A stretch of DNA of 37,956 nucleotides from Acetobacteraceae bacterium (GCA_003506895.1 DNXO01000034.1:280967-318922); one strand, 5' to 3'; positions 24,487 to 33,508 are shown, counted from the stretch's first letter. The notes: generated from the letters alone by a model not told the origin. Numbers and translations are program-made.

Positions 24487-25674
24487 TTACCGGTTAGCCG
24501 CCGCCCCAATCCAAACCTCACGATACAGCCCAACGATCTCCGCGGCAGTCGGCACCCGCGGATTGTTGCCCGGGCTACCTGACGCCAGCGCCTGTTCCGC
24601 CATCAGCGCCATCTTGCCGTTCCAGGTCGCCTCATCGATTCCATAATCCGCCGGCGTCGGCACCGACAGGTCCCGGTTCAGCTTTTCCAACCCAGTAATC
24701 AGCTTAGCCGCCGCCACCGCATCCGCATCCGTCAAAGCGGCGAACCCGATCCGCCGCGATGCCTCGGCATACCGAGCCTCGGCACCGGGCACCGAGAACC
24801 GGGTGATCGCCGGCAGCAGCATCGCGTTCGACAACCCGTGCGGCACATGGAAATGCGCCCCAATCGGCCGCGACATGCCATGCACCAACGCCACGGAACT
24901 GTTGGAGAACGCCAGCCCCGCCTCGGTCGCGCCCAGCATCATCGCCTCTCGCGCGGCGGCGTTGCGCGGTTCGGCATAGGCCGTGCGGATATTGGCGCCG
25001 ATCAGTTCCATCGCCGACAAAGCCAGCGCGTCGGAGATCGGGTTGGCGCGCTTGGAGACGTAAGCCTCCAGCGCATGCGTCAGGCTATCCACGCCGGTAT
25101 CGGCCGTGGTGCGGGGCGGCACCGAGTAGGTCAGTTCGTAATCCACCAACGCCGCCAGCGGCAGCGCCCCCAGCCCCGCGATCAGCATCTTCTCATCCCG
25201 TTCGGTGTCCGTGATGACGGTAAAGCGGGTGCACTCACTTCCGGTCCCAGCGGTGGTCGGGATGGCAATGACCGGCAACGCGCCCTTGTCGGCGGCGAAC
25301 GGCGCCTTGTAGTCGCGCATCTTGCCGCCGCCGGCCGCCAGGATCGCCATCGCCTTCGCGGTATCGATCGGGGAGCCGCCGCCGAAGCCGATCAGGCAGT
25401 CGAAGTCGCCCTTGTTCAGTTCGGCCACCCCGGCCTCGATCACCGTATCGGTGGGGTCGGGCACCGTGTCGCTGAACACGGACACCGACAGTCCGGCCGC
25501 GGCCAATGGGTCCAGGCAGTTACGAACGTGGCCAGAGCTGACCATGAACGGATCGGTGACCACCAGCGGCCGGGACAATCCGAATTTCGCCAGCACGTCG
25601 GCGACCTGACGGACCGCGCCGGCGGACACCAGCAGCAGCCGGGGTGAGGCAAAGTTCATGTTGATCGCGGTCAT
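24487..25674 (-). CDS. Iron-containing alcohol dehydrogenase (group III)
   Basis: The 395-residue protein has the family's FGGGSPIDTAKAMA NAD-binding segment, the IPTTAGTGSECTRF block and the metal-ligand region. The ligands are an Asp in the TADTGVDSLTHALEAY segment, His in THALEAY, and two His in the VHGMSRPIGAHFHVPHG motif. These enzymes oxidise alcohols or reduce aldehydes with NAD(P) using Fe2+ or Zn2+. The start at 25674 is preferred over 25764 since GGAG lies about 9 nt upstream and the added residues are not family-like. The specific substrate cannot be told; relatives include 1,3-propanediol and lactaldehyde dehydrogenases. It appears to be a single-gene unit. Confidence 0.9.
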   Translation of the reverse strand: MTAINMNFASPRLLLVSAGAVRQVADVLAKFGLSRPLVVTDPFMVSSGHVRNCLDPLAAAGLSVSVFSDTVPDPTDTVIEAGVAELNKGDFDCLIGFGGGSPIDTAKAMAILAAGGGKMRDYKAPFAADKGALPVIAIPTTAGTGSECTRFTVITDTERDEKMLIAGLGALPLAALVDYELTYSVPPRTTADTGVDSLTHALEAYVSKRANPISDALALSAMELIGANIRTAYAEPRNAAAREAMMLGATEAGLAFSNSSVALVHGMSRPIGAHFHVPHGLSNAMLLPAITRFSVPGAEARYAEASRRIGFAALTDADAVAAAKLITGLEKLNRDLSVPTPADYGIDEATWNGKMALMAEQALASGSPGNNPRVPTAAEIVGLYREVWIGAAANR

Positions 25675-25773
25675 GGCAGTTGCTCCGGACTTTATCCCGA
25701 CGGTGTAGCGCGCGCGGCGGTCCGCGTCACGATGGGTGCCACCGATCAGGGATACCCACACCACGAAAATGAC

Positions 25774-25789
25774 AATATCGTATCATATT
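25774..25789. promoter_or_regulatory. AT-rich inverted repeat in the alcohol dehydrogenase upstream region
   Basis: AATAT (25774-25778) and ATATT (25785-25789) flank CGTATC. The surrounding bases are the most AT-rich in the gap between the divergent alcohol dehydrogenase and small membrane protein genes, so promoters and possibly an operator lie here. A CCGGCC/GGCCGG hairpin (25812-25817 with 25823-25828) follows, just before the membrane protein gene. Confidence 0.3.
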
Positions 25790-25843
25790 AGCGCAAAGTC
25801 GCGAAAATAGGCCGGCCTTGAGGGCCGGTGTGGAGTGACCGGA

Positions 25844-26158
25844 ATGGACGACCTGAAAAGGATGCTAGCCAACCTGCTTCCATCGGATGGCCCCGACTTC
25901 GCGGATCTGGCTGACAGATACCTGGGCCTGTACTGGCGCCGTGTCGCCATCGCGCTGGCGTTCATCGAGGATACGCTGCGCGAACAGCTTCAACATCTTG
26001 GATTTTCGTATATGGCCCAGACGGTCATCCTGGTTGCAACGTGCCTGATTCTGGCATTCGGCTCGTTCCGCATATTCCCGGACAAGCTGCGGATGATCTC
26101 TGTTTTGGTGTTCCTAGCCCTTGGATTTCGAATCCTGATGCCGATGCTCGATTCTTGA
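25844..26158 (+). CDS. Small two-helix membrane protein (104 aa), unknown function
   Basis: The ATG at 25844 follows GGAG (25832-25835) by 8 nt; a GTG at 25835 in the same frame is less likely. Residues 1-50 are soluble and amphipathic with several acidic residues (MDDLKRMLANLLPSDGPDFA). Two hydrophobic segments follow: AQTVILVATCLILAFGSF and ISVLVFLALGFRILMPML, joined by a short basic loop (RIFPDKLR). I do not recognise the family. It converges on parE with only 10 bp between the stop codons. Confidence 0.65.
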   Translation: MDDLKRMLANLLPSDGPDFADLADRYLGLYWRRVAIALAFIEDTLREQLQHLGFSYMAQTVILVATCLILAFGSFRIFPDKLRMISVLVFLALGFRILMPMLDS

Positions 26159-26168
26159 TCGCCGCGGC

Positions 26169-28223
26169 TTAAACGTCCACCTCTTCCACCGTCTTCGCCC
26201 GTTCCTGGATGAACGCGAACCGCAGTTCCGGCCGCCGCCCCATCAGACTTTCCACCAGATCGTTCGTCGCCGCCCGCATTTCCGGAATCGCCATCACCTT
26301 CAGAAGTGTCCGCTTCGACGGGTCCATCGTGGTTTCCTTCAGCTGCGCGGGCGGCATTTCACCCAGGCCCTTGAACCGGCTGACCTCCACCTTCGACCCG
26401 GCCTTGAACGCCCGCCGCATCTTCTGCTCGCGGTCCTTGTCGTCCATCGCATAGATCGACTTGGCACCCTGAGTCAGCCGATACAGCGGCGGCTGCGCCA
26501 GATAGATGTGCCCATGGCGCACCAGTTCCGGCAGCTCCTTGTAGAAGAACGTCATCAGCAACGACGCGATGTGGGCGCCGTCCACGTCCGCGTCCGTCAT
26601 GATGATGACCCGGCCATACCGTAGCTTTGCCCGATCGAACCGGTCACCGACGCCGCAGCCCAGCGCCTCGATCAGGTCCTTCAGTTCCTGATTCTGCCGC
26701 AGTTTGTCGGCCGAGGCGCTGGCGACGTTCAGGATCTTGCCGCGCAACGGCAGCACCGCCTGGGTTTCGCGGTTCCGCGCCTGTTTGGCGGACCCGCCCG
26801 CCGAGTCACCTTCGACCAGGAAGATTTCGGTTTCCGCCGCGTTTTCGCGGGTGCAGTCGGTCAGCTTGCCGGGCAGCCGCAGGCGCCGGGTGGGGGATTT
26901 CCGCGCGGTGTCCTTGTTCTCCTTGCGGCGGATGCGGTCCTCGGCGCGCTCGATGACGAAAGACAGCAGGTTGTCGGCGGATGCCGGATCGCCGGCCAGA
27001 AAATGGTCGAACCGGTCGCGCAGCGCGCCTTCGACCAAGCGCGATGCCTCGGCGCTGGTCAGCTTCTCCTTGGTCTGGCCCTGGAACTGCGGATCACGCA
27101 GGAACAGCGACAGCTTCGCCGCGACGGGGTCCAGCACGTCGTCCGCGGTAATCTGCCCGGCTCGCTTGTTGCCCCGCTGCTCGCCCCACGCCCGCAGCCC
27201 CTTCACCAACGCCGCTCGGAATCCCGCCTCGTGCGTGCCGCCCTGCGCCGTCGGCACGGTGTTGCAGTAGGAATGCAGGAACCCGTCGCCCTGCTCCAGC
27301 CACACCACCGCCCACTCGACCTTGCCGGTGGCCTCGCCGGGCAGAGCCGCCTCGCCCGCCCAGATTTGCGGCAAAACCTTTGCCAGATCGCCAATATCGG
27401 CCGCCAGACTGTCGCGCAGGCCGCCCGGAAAGTGCAGCACCGCCTCGGCCGGCACATCGTCCTTGCCTCCCTTCAGCAGCGCGGGCGCGCAGTTCCAGCG
27501 GATTTCGACGCCGCGGAACAGATAAGCCTTCGAACGACAAAGCCGGTACAACCGACTGGGAATGAACGAAAGGTTGCCGAAAATCTCCGGGTCCGGCTTG
27601 AACCGGATGCTGGTGCCACGGCGGTTATGCACCGGGCCGGCGTTGATCAGCTTGGTGGTCGGCTTGCCCTTTTCATAGGACTGCTTCCACATGATCCGGT
27701 CGCGCGCGACCTCGACATCCATGAACTCCGACAGGGCGTTGACCACGGAACTGCCGACGCCGTGCAGGCCGCCCGACGTCGCATAGGCCTTGCCACCGAA
27801 CTTACCACCCGAATGCAAAGTGGTCAGAATGACCTCCAGAGCACTGAGTTCCTTGAACTTTGGGTGCGGATCGACCGGAATTCCGCGCCCGTTGTCACGG
27901 ACCGTCAGCCAGTTGCCCTCCTCCACCGAGACCTCGATGAAACTGGCATGGCCGGCAACAGCCTCGTCCATCGAGTTGTCGAGGATTTCCGCCGCCAGAT
28001 GATGCAGCGCGGCTTCGTCGGTGCCGCCGATATACATACCGGGGCGTTTGCGAACGGGTTCGAGGCCCTCCAGGACCTCGATATCCTTGGCCGAGTAGTC
28101 CGAATCGTCGCGAGTCGGCAGCGGCAGGCGCTTTTCAATGTCGGCCCTGACCGGCTTGGCAGGCGGCTTTGCGGTCGGTTTTGGTGCGGATTTATCGGAC
28201 CCGGACCCGAACAGATCGTTCAT
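26169..28223 (-). CDS. parE: DNA topoisomerase IV subunit B
   Basis: ParE supplies the ATPase and TOPRIM domains of topoisomerase IV, which unlinks daughter chromosomes together with ParC. The 684-residue protein has a GHKL ATPase with LDNSMDEA (Asn83, Asp86, Glu87), DNGRGIP (110-116) and GGLHGVGSSVVNAL (151-164). A transducer domain with QGGTHE (327-332) follows, then a TOPRIM domain with EGDSAGGSA (Glu471) and DADVDGAHI (544-552), and a C-terminal FKGLGEMP segment. The absence of a long insert in the TOPRIM domain and the QGGTHE region fit ParE rather than GyrB. The first 40 residues are Lys/Pro-rich and variable. The parC gene is not in this window. Confidence 0.95.
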   Translation of the reverse strand: MNDLFGSGSDKSAPKPTAKPPAKPVRADIEKRLPLPTRDDSDYSAKDIEVLEGLEPVRKRPGMYIGGTDEAALHHLAAEILDNSMDEAVAGHASFIEVSVEEGNWLTVRDNGRGIPVDPHPKFKELSALEVILTTLHSGGKFGGKAYATSGGLHGVGSSVVNALSEFMDVEVARDRIMWKQSYEKGKPTTKLINAGPVHNRRGTSIRFKPDPEIFGNLSFIPSRLYRLCRSKAYLFRGVEIRWNCAPALLKGGKDDVPAEAVLHFPGGLRDSLAADIGDLAKVLPQIWAGEAALPGEATGKVEWAVVWLEQGDGFLHSYCNTVPTAQGGTHEAGFRAALVKGLRAWGEQRGNKRAGQITADDVLDPVAAKLSLFLRDPQFQGQTKEKLTSAEASRLVEGALRDRFDHFLAGDPASADNLLSFVIERAEDRIRRKENKDTARKSPTRRLRLPGKLTDCTRENAAETEIFLVEGDSAGGSAKQARNRETQAVLPLRGKILNVASASADKLRQNQELKDLIEALGCGVGDRFDRAKLRYGRVIIMTDADVDGAHIASLLMTFFYKELPELVRHGHIYLAQPPLYRLTQGAKSIYAMDDKDREQKMRRAFKAGSKVEVSRFKGLGEMPPAQLKETTMDPSKRTLLKVMAIPEMRAATNDLVESLMGRRPELRFAFIQERAKTVEEVDV

Positions 28224-28247
28224 GCTGTGTTCCCAAATCTGATTCGC

Positions 28248-28277
28248 ACCCTACATGGCCGCGGGCCGTTTCGGCAA
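28248..28277 (-). promoter_or_regulatory. parE: Candidate parE promoter
   Basis: On the minus strand TTGCCG (28272-28277) and TAGGGT (28248-28253) are spaced 18 bp apart, a pattern common for moderately strong alphaproteobacterial promoters. The expected start site is about 18 nt before the parE ATG. Confidence 0.35.
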
Positions 28278-28371
28278 CAGGCCTTGCGGGGTTGGGGCTG
28301 GGCACGGCGCTCAGGCAGGGGCCAGCGCGATGGGGATCAGGATAATGGGGCGGTGGCGGGGCACACCCTGC

Positions 28372-29115
28372 TCACTCCTCCCGCCGCACCGTCATCGCAT
28401 ACCGAAACCGCCCGCCGGGATGCAGGTTGCGCGACAAATCCACCAGCGTGCGGCCGCTGCCAAAATAGCGCCGCGTGATCAGCAACGCGGGGCTACCCGG
28501 CTCCACCCGCAGCAACGCCGCCTGTTCGGCGGTCACCACCGTGGCTTCGATATCCTGATGCACCTCGGTGATCGAAACCCCGAACCGGTCCTCGATCTGC
28601 GCGAAGATCGCCCGTGTATGCACCCGGGGCGTGGCTGCAACGTCAGCATAGCGTCCGTCGATCATCACCGTGGTCAGGCACAGCGGCCCGTCCGCCCCAA
28701 GCGGCCCCGGCAATTCGCGCAGCCCGACCAGCCGCAGCCACCGCCGGCCGGGGCGGCAGCCCAACTCCTCCGCCTCCTTACCGGTCACCGACACCATTTC
28801 GGCCGATGTCACCCGGTACTGCGCGTCAGAGGCAAACTGAAACAGGTCCTGCAACGATTGCAGCGTGTGATAGTAACTGGTCTGCGGCCGGTTCGCCTCG
28901 ACCCGTGTGCCCACGCCCTTGCGCGCCGACAGCAGCTTCATGCCGCGAAGATGCCCGATCGCCTGCCGCACGGTCTGCCGGCTGACCCCGAACTCCTCCG
29001 CCAGCATGTGTTCGGTCGGCAAAAGCGACCCGATCGGATGCGCGCCCGTCGCGATCCGGTCCTGCAAGGTCCTGGCGACCTGAAGATAAAGCGAGGCGGA
29101 CCCGTTGCTCGTCAT
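28372..29115 (-). CDS. GntR-family regulator, HutC subfamily (GntR HTH plus UTRA domain)
   Basis: The 247-residue protein has an N-terminal GntR winged helix (LYLQVARTLQDRIATG, LLPTEHMLAEEFGVSRQTVR, then AIGHLRGMKLL, about residues 9-67). A C-terminal UTRA ligand-binding domain (about 95-240) ends LITRRYFGSGRTLVDLSRNL, typical of HutC-type members. These regulators usually repress nearby catabolic genes and are released by a pathway intermediate. It is the last gene of the minus-strand catabolic operon, 19 bp after the CoA-transferase, so it would be co-expressed and autoregulated. Candidate operators are the TGTCCGGACA-type palindromes at 33512, 33601 and 33657. The start at 29115 is chosen by domain fit; the RBS is weak. 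Confidence 0.88.
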   Translation of the reverse strand: MTSNGSASLYLQVARTLQDRIATGAHPIGSLLPTEHMLAEEFGVSRQTVRQAIGHLRGMKLLSARKGVGTRVEANRPQTSYYHTLQSLQDLFQFASDAQYRVTSAEMVSVTGKEAEELGCRPGRRWLRLVGLRELPGPLGADGPLCLTTVMIDGRYADVAATPRVHTRAIFAQIEDRFGVSITEVHQDIEATVVTAEQAALLRVEPGSPALLITRRYFGSGRTLVDLSRNLHPGGRFRYAMTVRREE

Positions 29116-29134
29116 CGGGCCGCCTGTAACGCAG

Positions 29135-30343
29135 TCAGACAACCTTGTCTGCCCGCAGCTTCGCCACCTCATCGGCGGACAGACCCAAACGGCCCAGCAC
29201 CGAATCCGTGTCGGCCCCAAACGCCGGGGCGGCCACGGTAAGCGGCGGCTGGCCGTCGATTCGCACTGGCCCGACCAATCCCTCCACCGGCGCCCCGCCC
29301 TCGGTGCGGGTAAACGAGGCAACCCGCCCGCCATCCCGCACGAACGGATTATCCAGCGCCTGCCCCACATCATAGACCGGCGAGGCCGGCACCACGCCGC
29401 CCAAAGTCTCCATCCATTCGGCCGTGGTGCGCGTCACCAGCACCGAATCAAGGTCCCGGGTCAGCGAATCACGGTTGGCCAGACGAGCCTTAAAGCTGGC
29501 GTAACGCGGATCGGTGCCCCATTCCGGCCGGCCGACACATTCGGCCAACACCGGCCAAAACTTCTCCTTGTTGCACATCAAGAACATCCAGCCATCCTTG
29601 GTGCGGTAAAGCTGGGACGGCGTCAGCGACGGGTGCGCGCCGCGCGGTTCGCGCCCCTGCAGATGGCCCGCGTTCAGATACCAGGTCGCCAGATAGTTCA
29701 GGTTATGCAGCGCGGTGTCGAACAGGCTGACATCCACATCCATGCCCACCCCGGTCTTGCGCGCGCCCAGCACGCCGGACACCAGCCCGAACACCGTCAT
29801 CAGCCCGGTCATCATATCGACGATGGACACACCAAACCTGGCGGGCGGGCCATCCGGCTCCCCGGTCAGGCTGCAATACCCGGCTTCGGCCTGCATCAGA
29901 TAGTCATACCCCGGCCAGCTCTTACGCTCATTATCGCGGCCATAGGCGGACAAATGGGCGCAGACGATGGCCGGGTTGGCCTCCTTCAGCGAGGCATAGT
30001 CCAGACCCAGTTTCTCCGGCAGGTCGCCGCGCAGATTGTCCAGGATGGCATCCGCCTCACCCACGAGGCGACGCAGCACGCGCATGCCCTCGGGATGCTT
30101 CAGGTTCAGCGTCATGCTGCGCTTGTTGCGGTTGAACGCCTGGAAAAACTGACTATCCCCCGCCCCAAACATATACGGCCCCACCGCTCGGCCGACATCG
30201 CCGCCCTCGGCGGGGTTTTCGATCTTGATCACCTCCGCGCCCAGGTCGGCCAGCAGCATCGTGCCGAACGGGCCGGCGCCATATTGCTCGACGGCGATCA
30301 CCGTGACGCCATCCAACGGCAGGTTGCGGGAACTTTGGGTCAT
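29135..30343 (-). CDS. Family III CoA-transferase of the dicarboxylate-type catabolic operon
   Basis: The 402-residue enzyme has the CaiB/BaiF fold signature (DGVTVIAVEQYGAGPFGTML, GAEVIKIENPAEGGD) and the catalytic Asp176 in GVSIVDMM. Length is typical. It probably transfers CoA from succinyl-CoA or acetyl-CoA to the acid taken up by the neighbouring transporter; itaconate and methylsuccinate/mesaconate CoA-transferases belong to this family. It is the fourth gene of a five-gene minus-strand operon: MaoC, MmgE/PrpD, acyl-CoA dehydrogenase, this gene, GntR. Gaps are 11 bp upstream and 19 bp downstream. It is only distantly similar to the CoA-transferase at 22594, judging by eye. Confidence 0.9.
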   Translation of the reverse strand: MTQSSRNLPLDGVTVIAVEQYGAGPFGTMLLADLGAEVIKIENPAEGGDVGRAVGPYMFGAGDSQFFQAFNRNKRSMTLNLKHPEGMRVLRRLVGEADAILDNLRGDLPEKLGLDYASLKEANPAIVCAHLSAYGRDNERKSWPGYDYLMQAEAGYCSLTGEPDGPPARFGVSIVDMMTGLMTVFGLVSGVLGARKTGVGMDVDVSLFDTALHNLNYLATWYLNAGHLQGREPRGAHPSLTPSQLYRTKDGWMFLMCNKEKFWPVLAECVGRPEWGTDPRYASFKARLANRDSLTRDLDSVLVTRTTAEWMETLGGVVPASPVYDVGQALDNPFVRDGGRVASFTRTEGGAPVEGLVGPVRIDGQPPLTVAAPAFGADTDSVLGRLGLSADEVAKLRADKVV

Positions 30344-30354
30344 GCGCCGCCCCC

Positions 30355-31527
30355 TTAGATCGGATTGCGTTCGATAAGGCGACGAGCGATCAGCAAACGC
30401 TGGATTTCGTTCGTCCCCTCGCCGATCACCAGCAGCGGGGCGTCGCGGTACAGCCGCTCCACAAGGAATTCCTTGCTGTAGCCATAACCGCCATGAATGC
30501 GCATCGCCTCGATCGCGTTCTCCAGCGCGGACTCCGTCGCGAACAGCTTGGCCATCCCGGCCTCATAATCCACCCGCTCGCCACGGTCGTACGCCTTGGC
30601 CGCGGCATCCACCAGCAGGCGGGAGGCCTGGGTGCGCGTGGCCATGTCCCCCAGCTTCAGGGCGATCGCCTGATGCTCGTGGATCTTCTTGCCGAAGGTG
30701 CTGCGCTGCTGGACATAGCGCACCGCCTCATCCAGCGCCGCCTGAGCCAGCCCGACGCCGCGCGCCGCGACGTTGATGCGCCCCAATTCCAGGCCGGAGA
30801 TCGCGCAGGCCATGCCGCGCCCCTCAACGCCGCCGATCAGCCGATCGACCGGAACGCGATAGTCCTCGAACACCAGTTCGGCACTGTCGATGCCCTTGTA
30901 ACCCAGTTTCTCCAGCTTGCGGCCGACCCGGAAGCCGGGACCCTTCTCCGCGATCAGCATGCTCATGCCGTGGTGGCGCGGCTGGGCATTGACGTCGGTC
31001 TTCACCAGCAGCGCGACAACGCCGCCCTGGATGCCGTTGCTGATCCAGGTCTTGGTGCCGTTGACGACATAGTCGTCGCCGTCCCGCTTCGCCGTGACCC
31101 GGATGGCCTGCAAATCGGTTCCCGTATCCGGTTCCGTCAGCGCCAGCCCGCCGCGCAGCTCACCGGAGGCAAAGCGCGGCAGGAACGCGCGCTTCTGCGC
31201 CTCGGTGCCCGACTTGTTGACGATCGTGGCCATGATCAGGTGGGAGTTGATGATGCCCGCGACCGACATCCACACCGTCGATATCCGCTCGATGATGCGG
31301 GCGTACGTCTGCGCGCGCAGCCCCATGCCGCCGTATTCCGGCGGGATGACGGCCCCGAACAGACCCATCTCCTTCATCCGGTCCACGATCTCTTGCGGAT
31401 AGATGTCATCGTGTTCCAGTTGCATCGCCACCGGTCGCACATGGCGCTCCAGGAAGCGGTCAACGCTGTCCAGGATCAGCCGGTCCTGGTCGTCCTGTTC
31501 GGCGATATCCTGATTGACGTTGTTCAT
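30355..31527 (-). CDS. Acyl-CoA dehydrogenase
   Basis: The 390-residue FAD enzyme desaturates an acyl-CoA between C2 and C3, passing electrons to electron-transfer flavoprotein. Family blocks are LALTEPDTGTDLQAI (about 128-142), KTWISNG, the ELGRINVAARGVGLAQAAL region, and RIHGGYGYSKEF. The C-terminal LLVIGEGTNEIQR carries the expected catalytic base Glu370. Start at 31527 overlaps the upstream MmgE/PrpD stop by 4 bp (ATGA), showing translational coupling. Within the operon the likely substrate is a branched dicarboxyl-CoA such as methylsuccinyl-CoA, but sequence alone does not separate this from short/branched-chain acyl-CoA dehydrogenases. Confidence 0.92.
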   Translation of the reverse strand: MNNVNQDIAEQDDQDRLILDSVDRFLERHVRPVAMQLEHDDIYPQEIVDRMKEMGLFGAVIPPEYGGMGLRAQTYARIIERISTVWMSVAGIINSHLIMATIVNKSGTEAQKRAFLPRFASGELRGGLALTEPDTGTDLQAIRVTAKRDGDDYVVNGTKTWISNGIQGGVVALLVKTDVNAQPRHHGMSMLIAEKGPGFRVGRKLEKLGYKGIDSAELVFEDYRVPVDRLIGGVEGRGMACAISGLELGRINVAARGVGLAQAALDEAVRYVQQRSTFGKKIHEHQAIALKLGDMATRTQASRLLVDAAAKAYDRGERVDYEAGMAKLFATESALENAIEAMRIHGGYGYSKEFLVERLYRDAPLLVIGEGTNEIQRLLIARRLIERNPI

Positions 31528-32909
31528 ATGACGGTCCTCGGAGCAATTGATTCGGCCAGTGCGGCGACGGGATACTGGGCCAGCGACAACACCGCCTGTT
31601 CGATACGGTCGGCCGCGCCGGCAGTAAGCGCCATCGCGGCGTTGCCACGGTATTTCGCGGTGATATCGGCGTTCGACAGCGGGCGATCCGGCGCGCCGCG
31701 ATTGATTTCCTCGCGATGGCGCAGGGTACGCCCGTCCCGCAGCCGAACCACCAGTTCGCCGGAATAGGTGCGCGGAAACGGCGAATCCGGATCGACCGCA
31801 TAACCAACCCGCCCCGCGAGAGCCAGGATATCAGGATCGGCCAGCGTTTCAGGTTCCAGTTCCGCCAGCGTCAGCTGGCCGCGAACCCAGGCCGCCGCGA
31901 CCAGAAACGGCACGCTGAACTGGGCATCGTAGGCGTTGGCCGGGCGCTGCTTGTTGGCCTCCGGCTCGCACACCACCGGGATAACCTGTTCAGGCACCAG
32001 CGCGGTGATCGACTCGATATCCCCCGCCGCGACACCGTCACGCAGAACCAACGCCGCGTCGATAGCGGCATGGGTGAAATGACACGCCGGGAACGGCTTG
32101 ATCGACGTCGCCGCCAGTTCCCAAACAGTCCCCAACCCCGCCGTCGCTCGGCCCAAATCAAGCCCCTCGGCCCGCGCGCCGAGATAGGCGTTATAAAAGC
32201 CGAAGCGCCCGGAATAAGGCCGCGTCGCCCCGATAAAGCCCTGCCGAGCGAGGGAAGCGGCGGTGATGCCGGCCTGTGCCGCCCAGCCGGGATGCAGGCG
32301 CTTGTTCCAGGCCCCATCCTCCAGGAACTCCAGCGAACCGGAGGCCGTGGCCAGCGCGATCCCCTGCGCATGCACCAGTTCGCGTTCTGTCAGGCCGAAC
32401 AGCCGCCCGGCCGCCAGCGCGGAGGCGAAGGCATTCACCACCCCGGTGGGATGAAACCCCGCCGCATGGAACAAGCCGCCCGCCACCGAGGCAATGCGGG
32501 TCGCGGCCTCCACACCGGCGATATAGGCGATCAACAGTTCCTCGCCCGTCGCACCGACATGCAGCGCAGCGGCAAAAGCGGCGGGAAACACCGCGGCGGT
32601 GGGATGGATGACACCACCAAGATGCGTGTCGTCAAAGTCCAGCCCGTGACACAGCAGCCCGTTCATGATGGCCGCATCGCGCGGCGGCAAACGAGCAGGC
32701 AGGCCAAACACCGGCACCGAACCAGCACCGCCAAGCCCTTGCAGCGCGGTCAATGTGCGATGGGCGAAATCATACCGCGTCGAGGCATGGGCGATGCCCA
32801 CCGAGTCCAGCACATGATGAACCGCGCGCTCTTGCACGACAGCGGGAATATCGCCCAGGCGCAGGCCGGAGACGAACGCCGCCAGCCCCAAAGCCGGTTC
32901 CGCGCTCAT
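31524..32909 (-). CDS. MmgE/PrpD family protein
   Basis: The 461-residue protein belongs to the family of 2-methylcitrate dehydratase (PrpD) and cis-aconitate decarboxylase. Typical segments are MNGLLCHGLDFDDTHLGG (His88 to His96), IHPTAAVFPAAFA (His102), FHPTGVVNAFASA, the KRLHPGWAAQAGI region with Lys/His, and the ACHFTHAAIDA segment in the second half. Its reaction here is unknown: members dehydrate, decarboxylate or isomerise tricarboxylates and related acids. It overlaps by 4 bp both the upstream MaoC gene and the downstream acyl-CoA dehydrogenase gene. In many bacteria PrpD-like genes sit beside CoA-transferase and MaoC genes in similar organic-acid operons. Confidence 0.9.
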   Translation of the reverse strand: MSAEPALGLAAFVSGLRLGDIPAVVQERAVHHVLDSVGIAHASTRYDFAHRTLTALQGLGGAGSVPVFGLPARLPPRDAAIMNGLLCHGLDFDDTHLGGVIHPTAAVFPAAFAAALHVGATGEELLIAYIAGVEAATRIASVAGGLFHAAGFHPTGVVNAFASALAAGRLFGLTERELVHAQGIALATASGSLEFLEDGAWNKRLHPGWAAQAGITAASLARQGFIGATRPYSGRFGFYNAYLGARAEGLDLGRATAGLGTVWELAATSIKPFPACHFTHAAIDAALVLRDGVAAGDIESITALVPEQVIPVVCEPEANKQRPANAYDAQFSVPFLVAAAWVRGQLTLAELEPETLADPDILALAGRVGYAVDPDSPFPRTYSGELVVRLRDGRTLRHREEINRGAPDRPLSNADITAKYRGNAAMALTAGAADRIEQAVLSLAQYPVAALAESIAPRTVI

Positions 32910-33394
32910 GACCCGACAACGCTGGCGCGGGTGGGGATCAGGCTGCTGCGGTCGAACGTCATGAACACCGTGCCGTCGGCCTTCAGGCCCTGGGTGCGCG
33001 TGGTCACGATGCCCTGTGTCGGTCGCGACTTGCTGGGCCGCACCGCCAGCACCTCCGACCGAGCGTAGATCGTGTCGCCGGGAAACACCGGGGCGGTCAG
33101 GGTGATTTCCTTCCAGCCCAGATTGGCGATCGCATTCAGGCTGATGTCGTCCACTGTCATGCCCAGCACGATCGCCAGCGTCAGGCCGCTGTTGACCAGT
33201 GGCTTGCCGAACTCCGACTTCGCGGCGAACGCGGCATCGCAGTGCATCGGATGGCGGTTCATCGTCATCAGGCTGAAGTTGATGTTGTCGGATTCGGTGA
33301 CGGTGCGTCCGGGCCAGTGCCGGAACGTCTGGCCGACGGTGAAATCCTCAAGGAAGCGGCCATGCGTTTCCTGCTGTGGCGAGGCGTGATCCAT
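32906..33394 (-). CDS. MaoC-like enoyl-CoA hydratase (itaconyl/mesaconyl-CoA hydratase-like)
   Basis: The 162-residue hotdog-fold protein starts at 33394, with GGAGGAAA 7 nt upstream; the frame extending to 33442 lies in the leader. The MaoC signature region reads MTMNRHPMHCDAAFAAKSEFGKPLVNS. Compared with the common G-D-R-N-P-x-H pattern of PhaJ-type hydratases, the Asp position is Asn46 and the Asn position is His48, while His51 is kept. I believe this variation is shared by the subgroup that acts on branched dicarboxyl-CoAs, but it needs checking. It is the first gene of the minus-strand operon, so it lies directly behind the operator-containing promoter. A hydratase after an acyl-CoA dehydrogenase and before a CitE-like lyase fits the proposed order of reactions. 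Confidence 0.88.
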   Translation of the reverse strand: MDHASPQQETHGRFLEDFTVGQTFRHWPGRTVTESDNINFSLMTMNRHPMHCDAAFAAKSEFGKPLVNSGLTLAIVLGMTVDDISLNAIANLGWKEITLTAPVFPGDTIYARSEVLAVRPSKSRPTQGIVTTRTQGLKADGTVFMTFDRSSLIPTRASVVGS

Positions 33395-33508
33395 GGATGG
33401 TTTCCTCCGGTCGTGCTTCGTGGACGCGCTGTTGGCAGACACCCACGCCCCGAACCGCCGGACGGATCCGGGACACAGGAATGAACGTCTGAGTCTGCCT
33501 GTCCAGGC

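Noticed and set aside
25659..25674. FNR-like TTGAT-N4-GTCAT within the alcohol dehydrogenase start
   Set aside because: It lies inside the first codons, matches less well than the site at 6504, and is likely chance.
27003..28478. Long plus-strand frame opposite parE
   Set aside because: Shadow of parE, no recognisable features.
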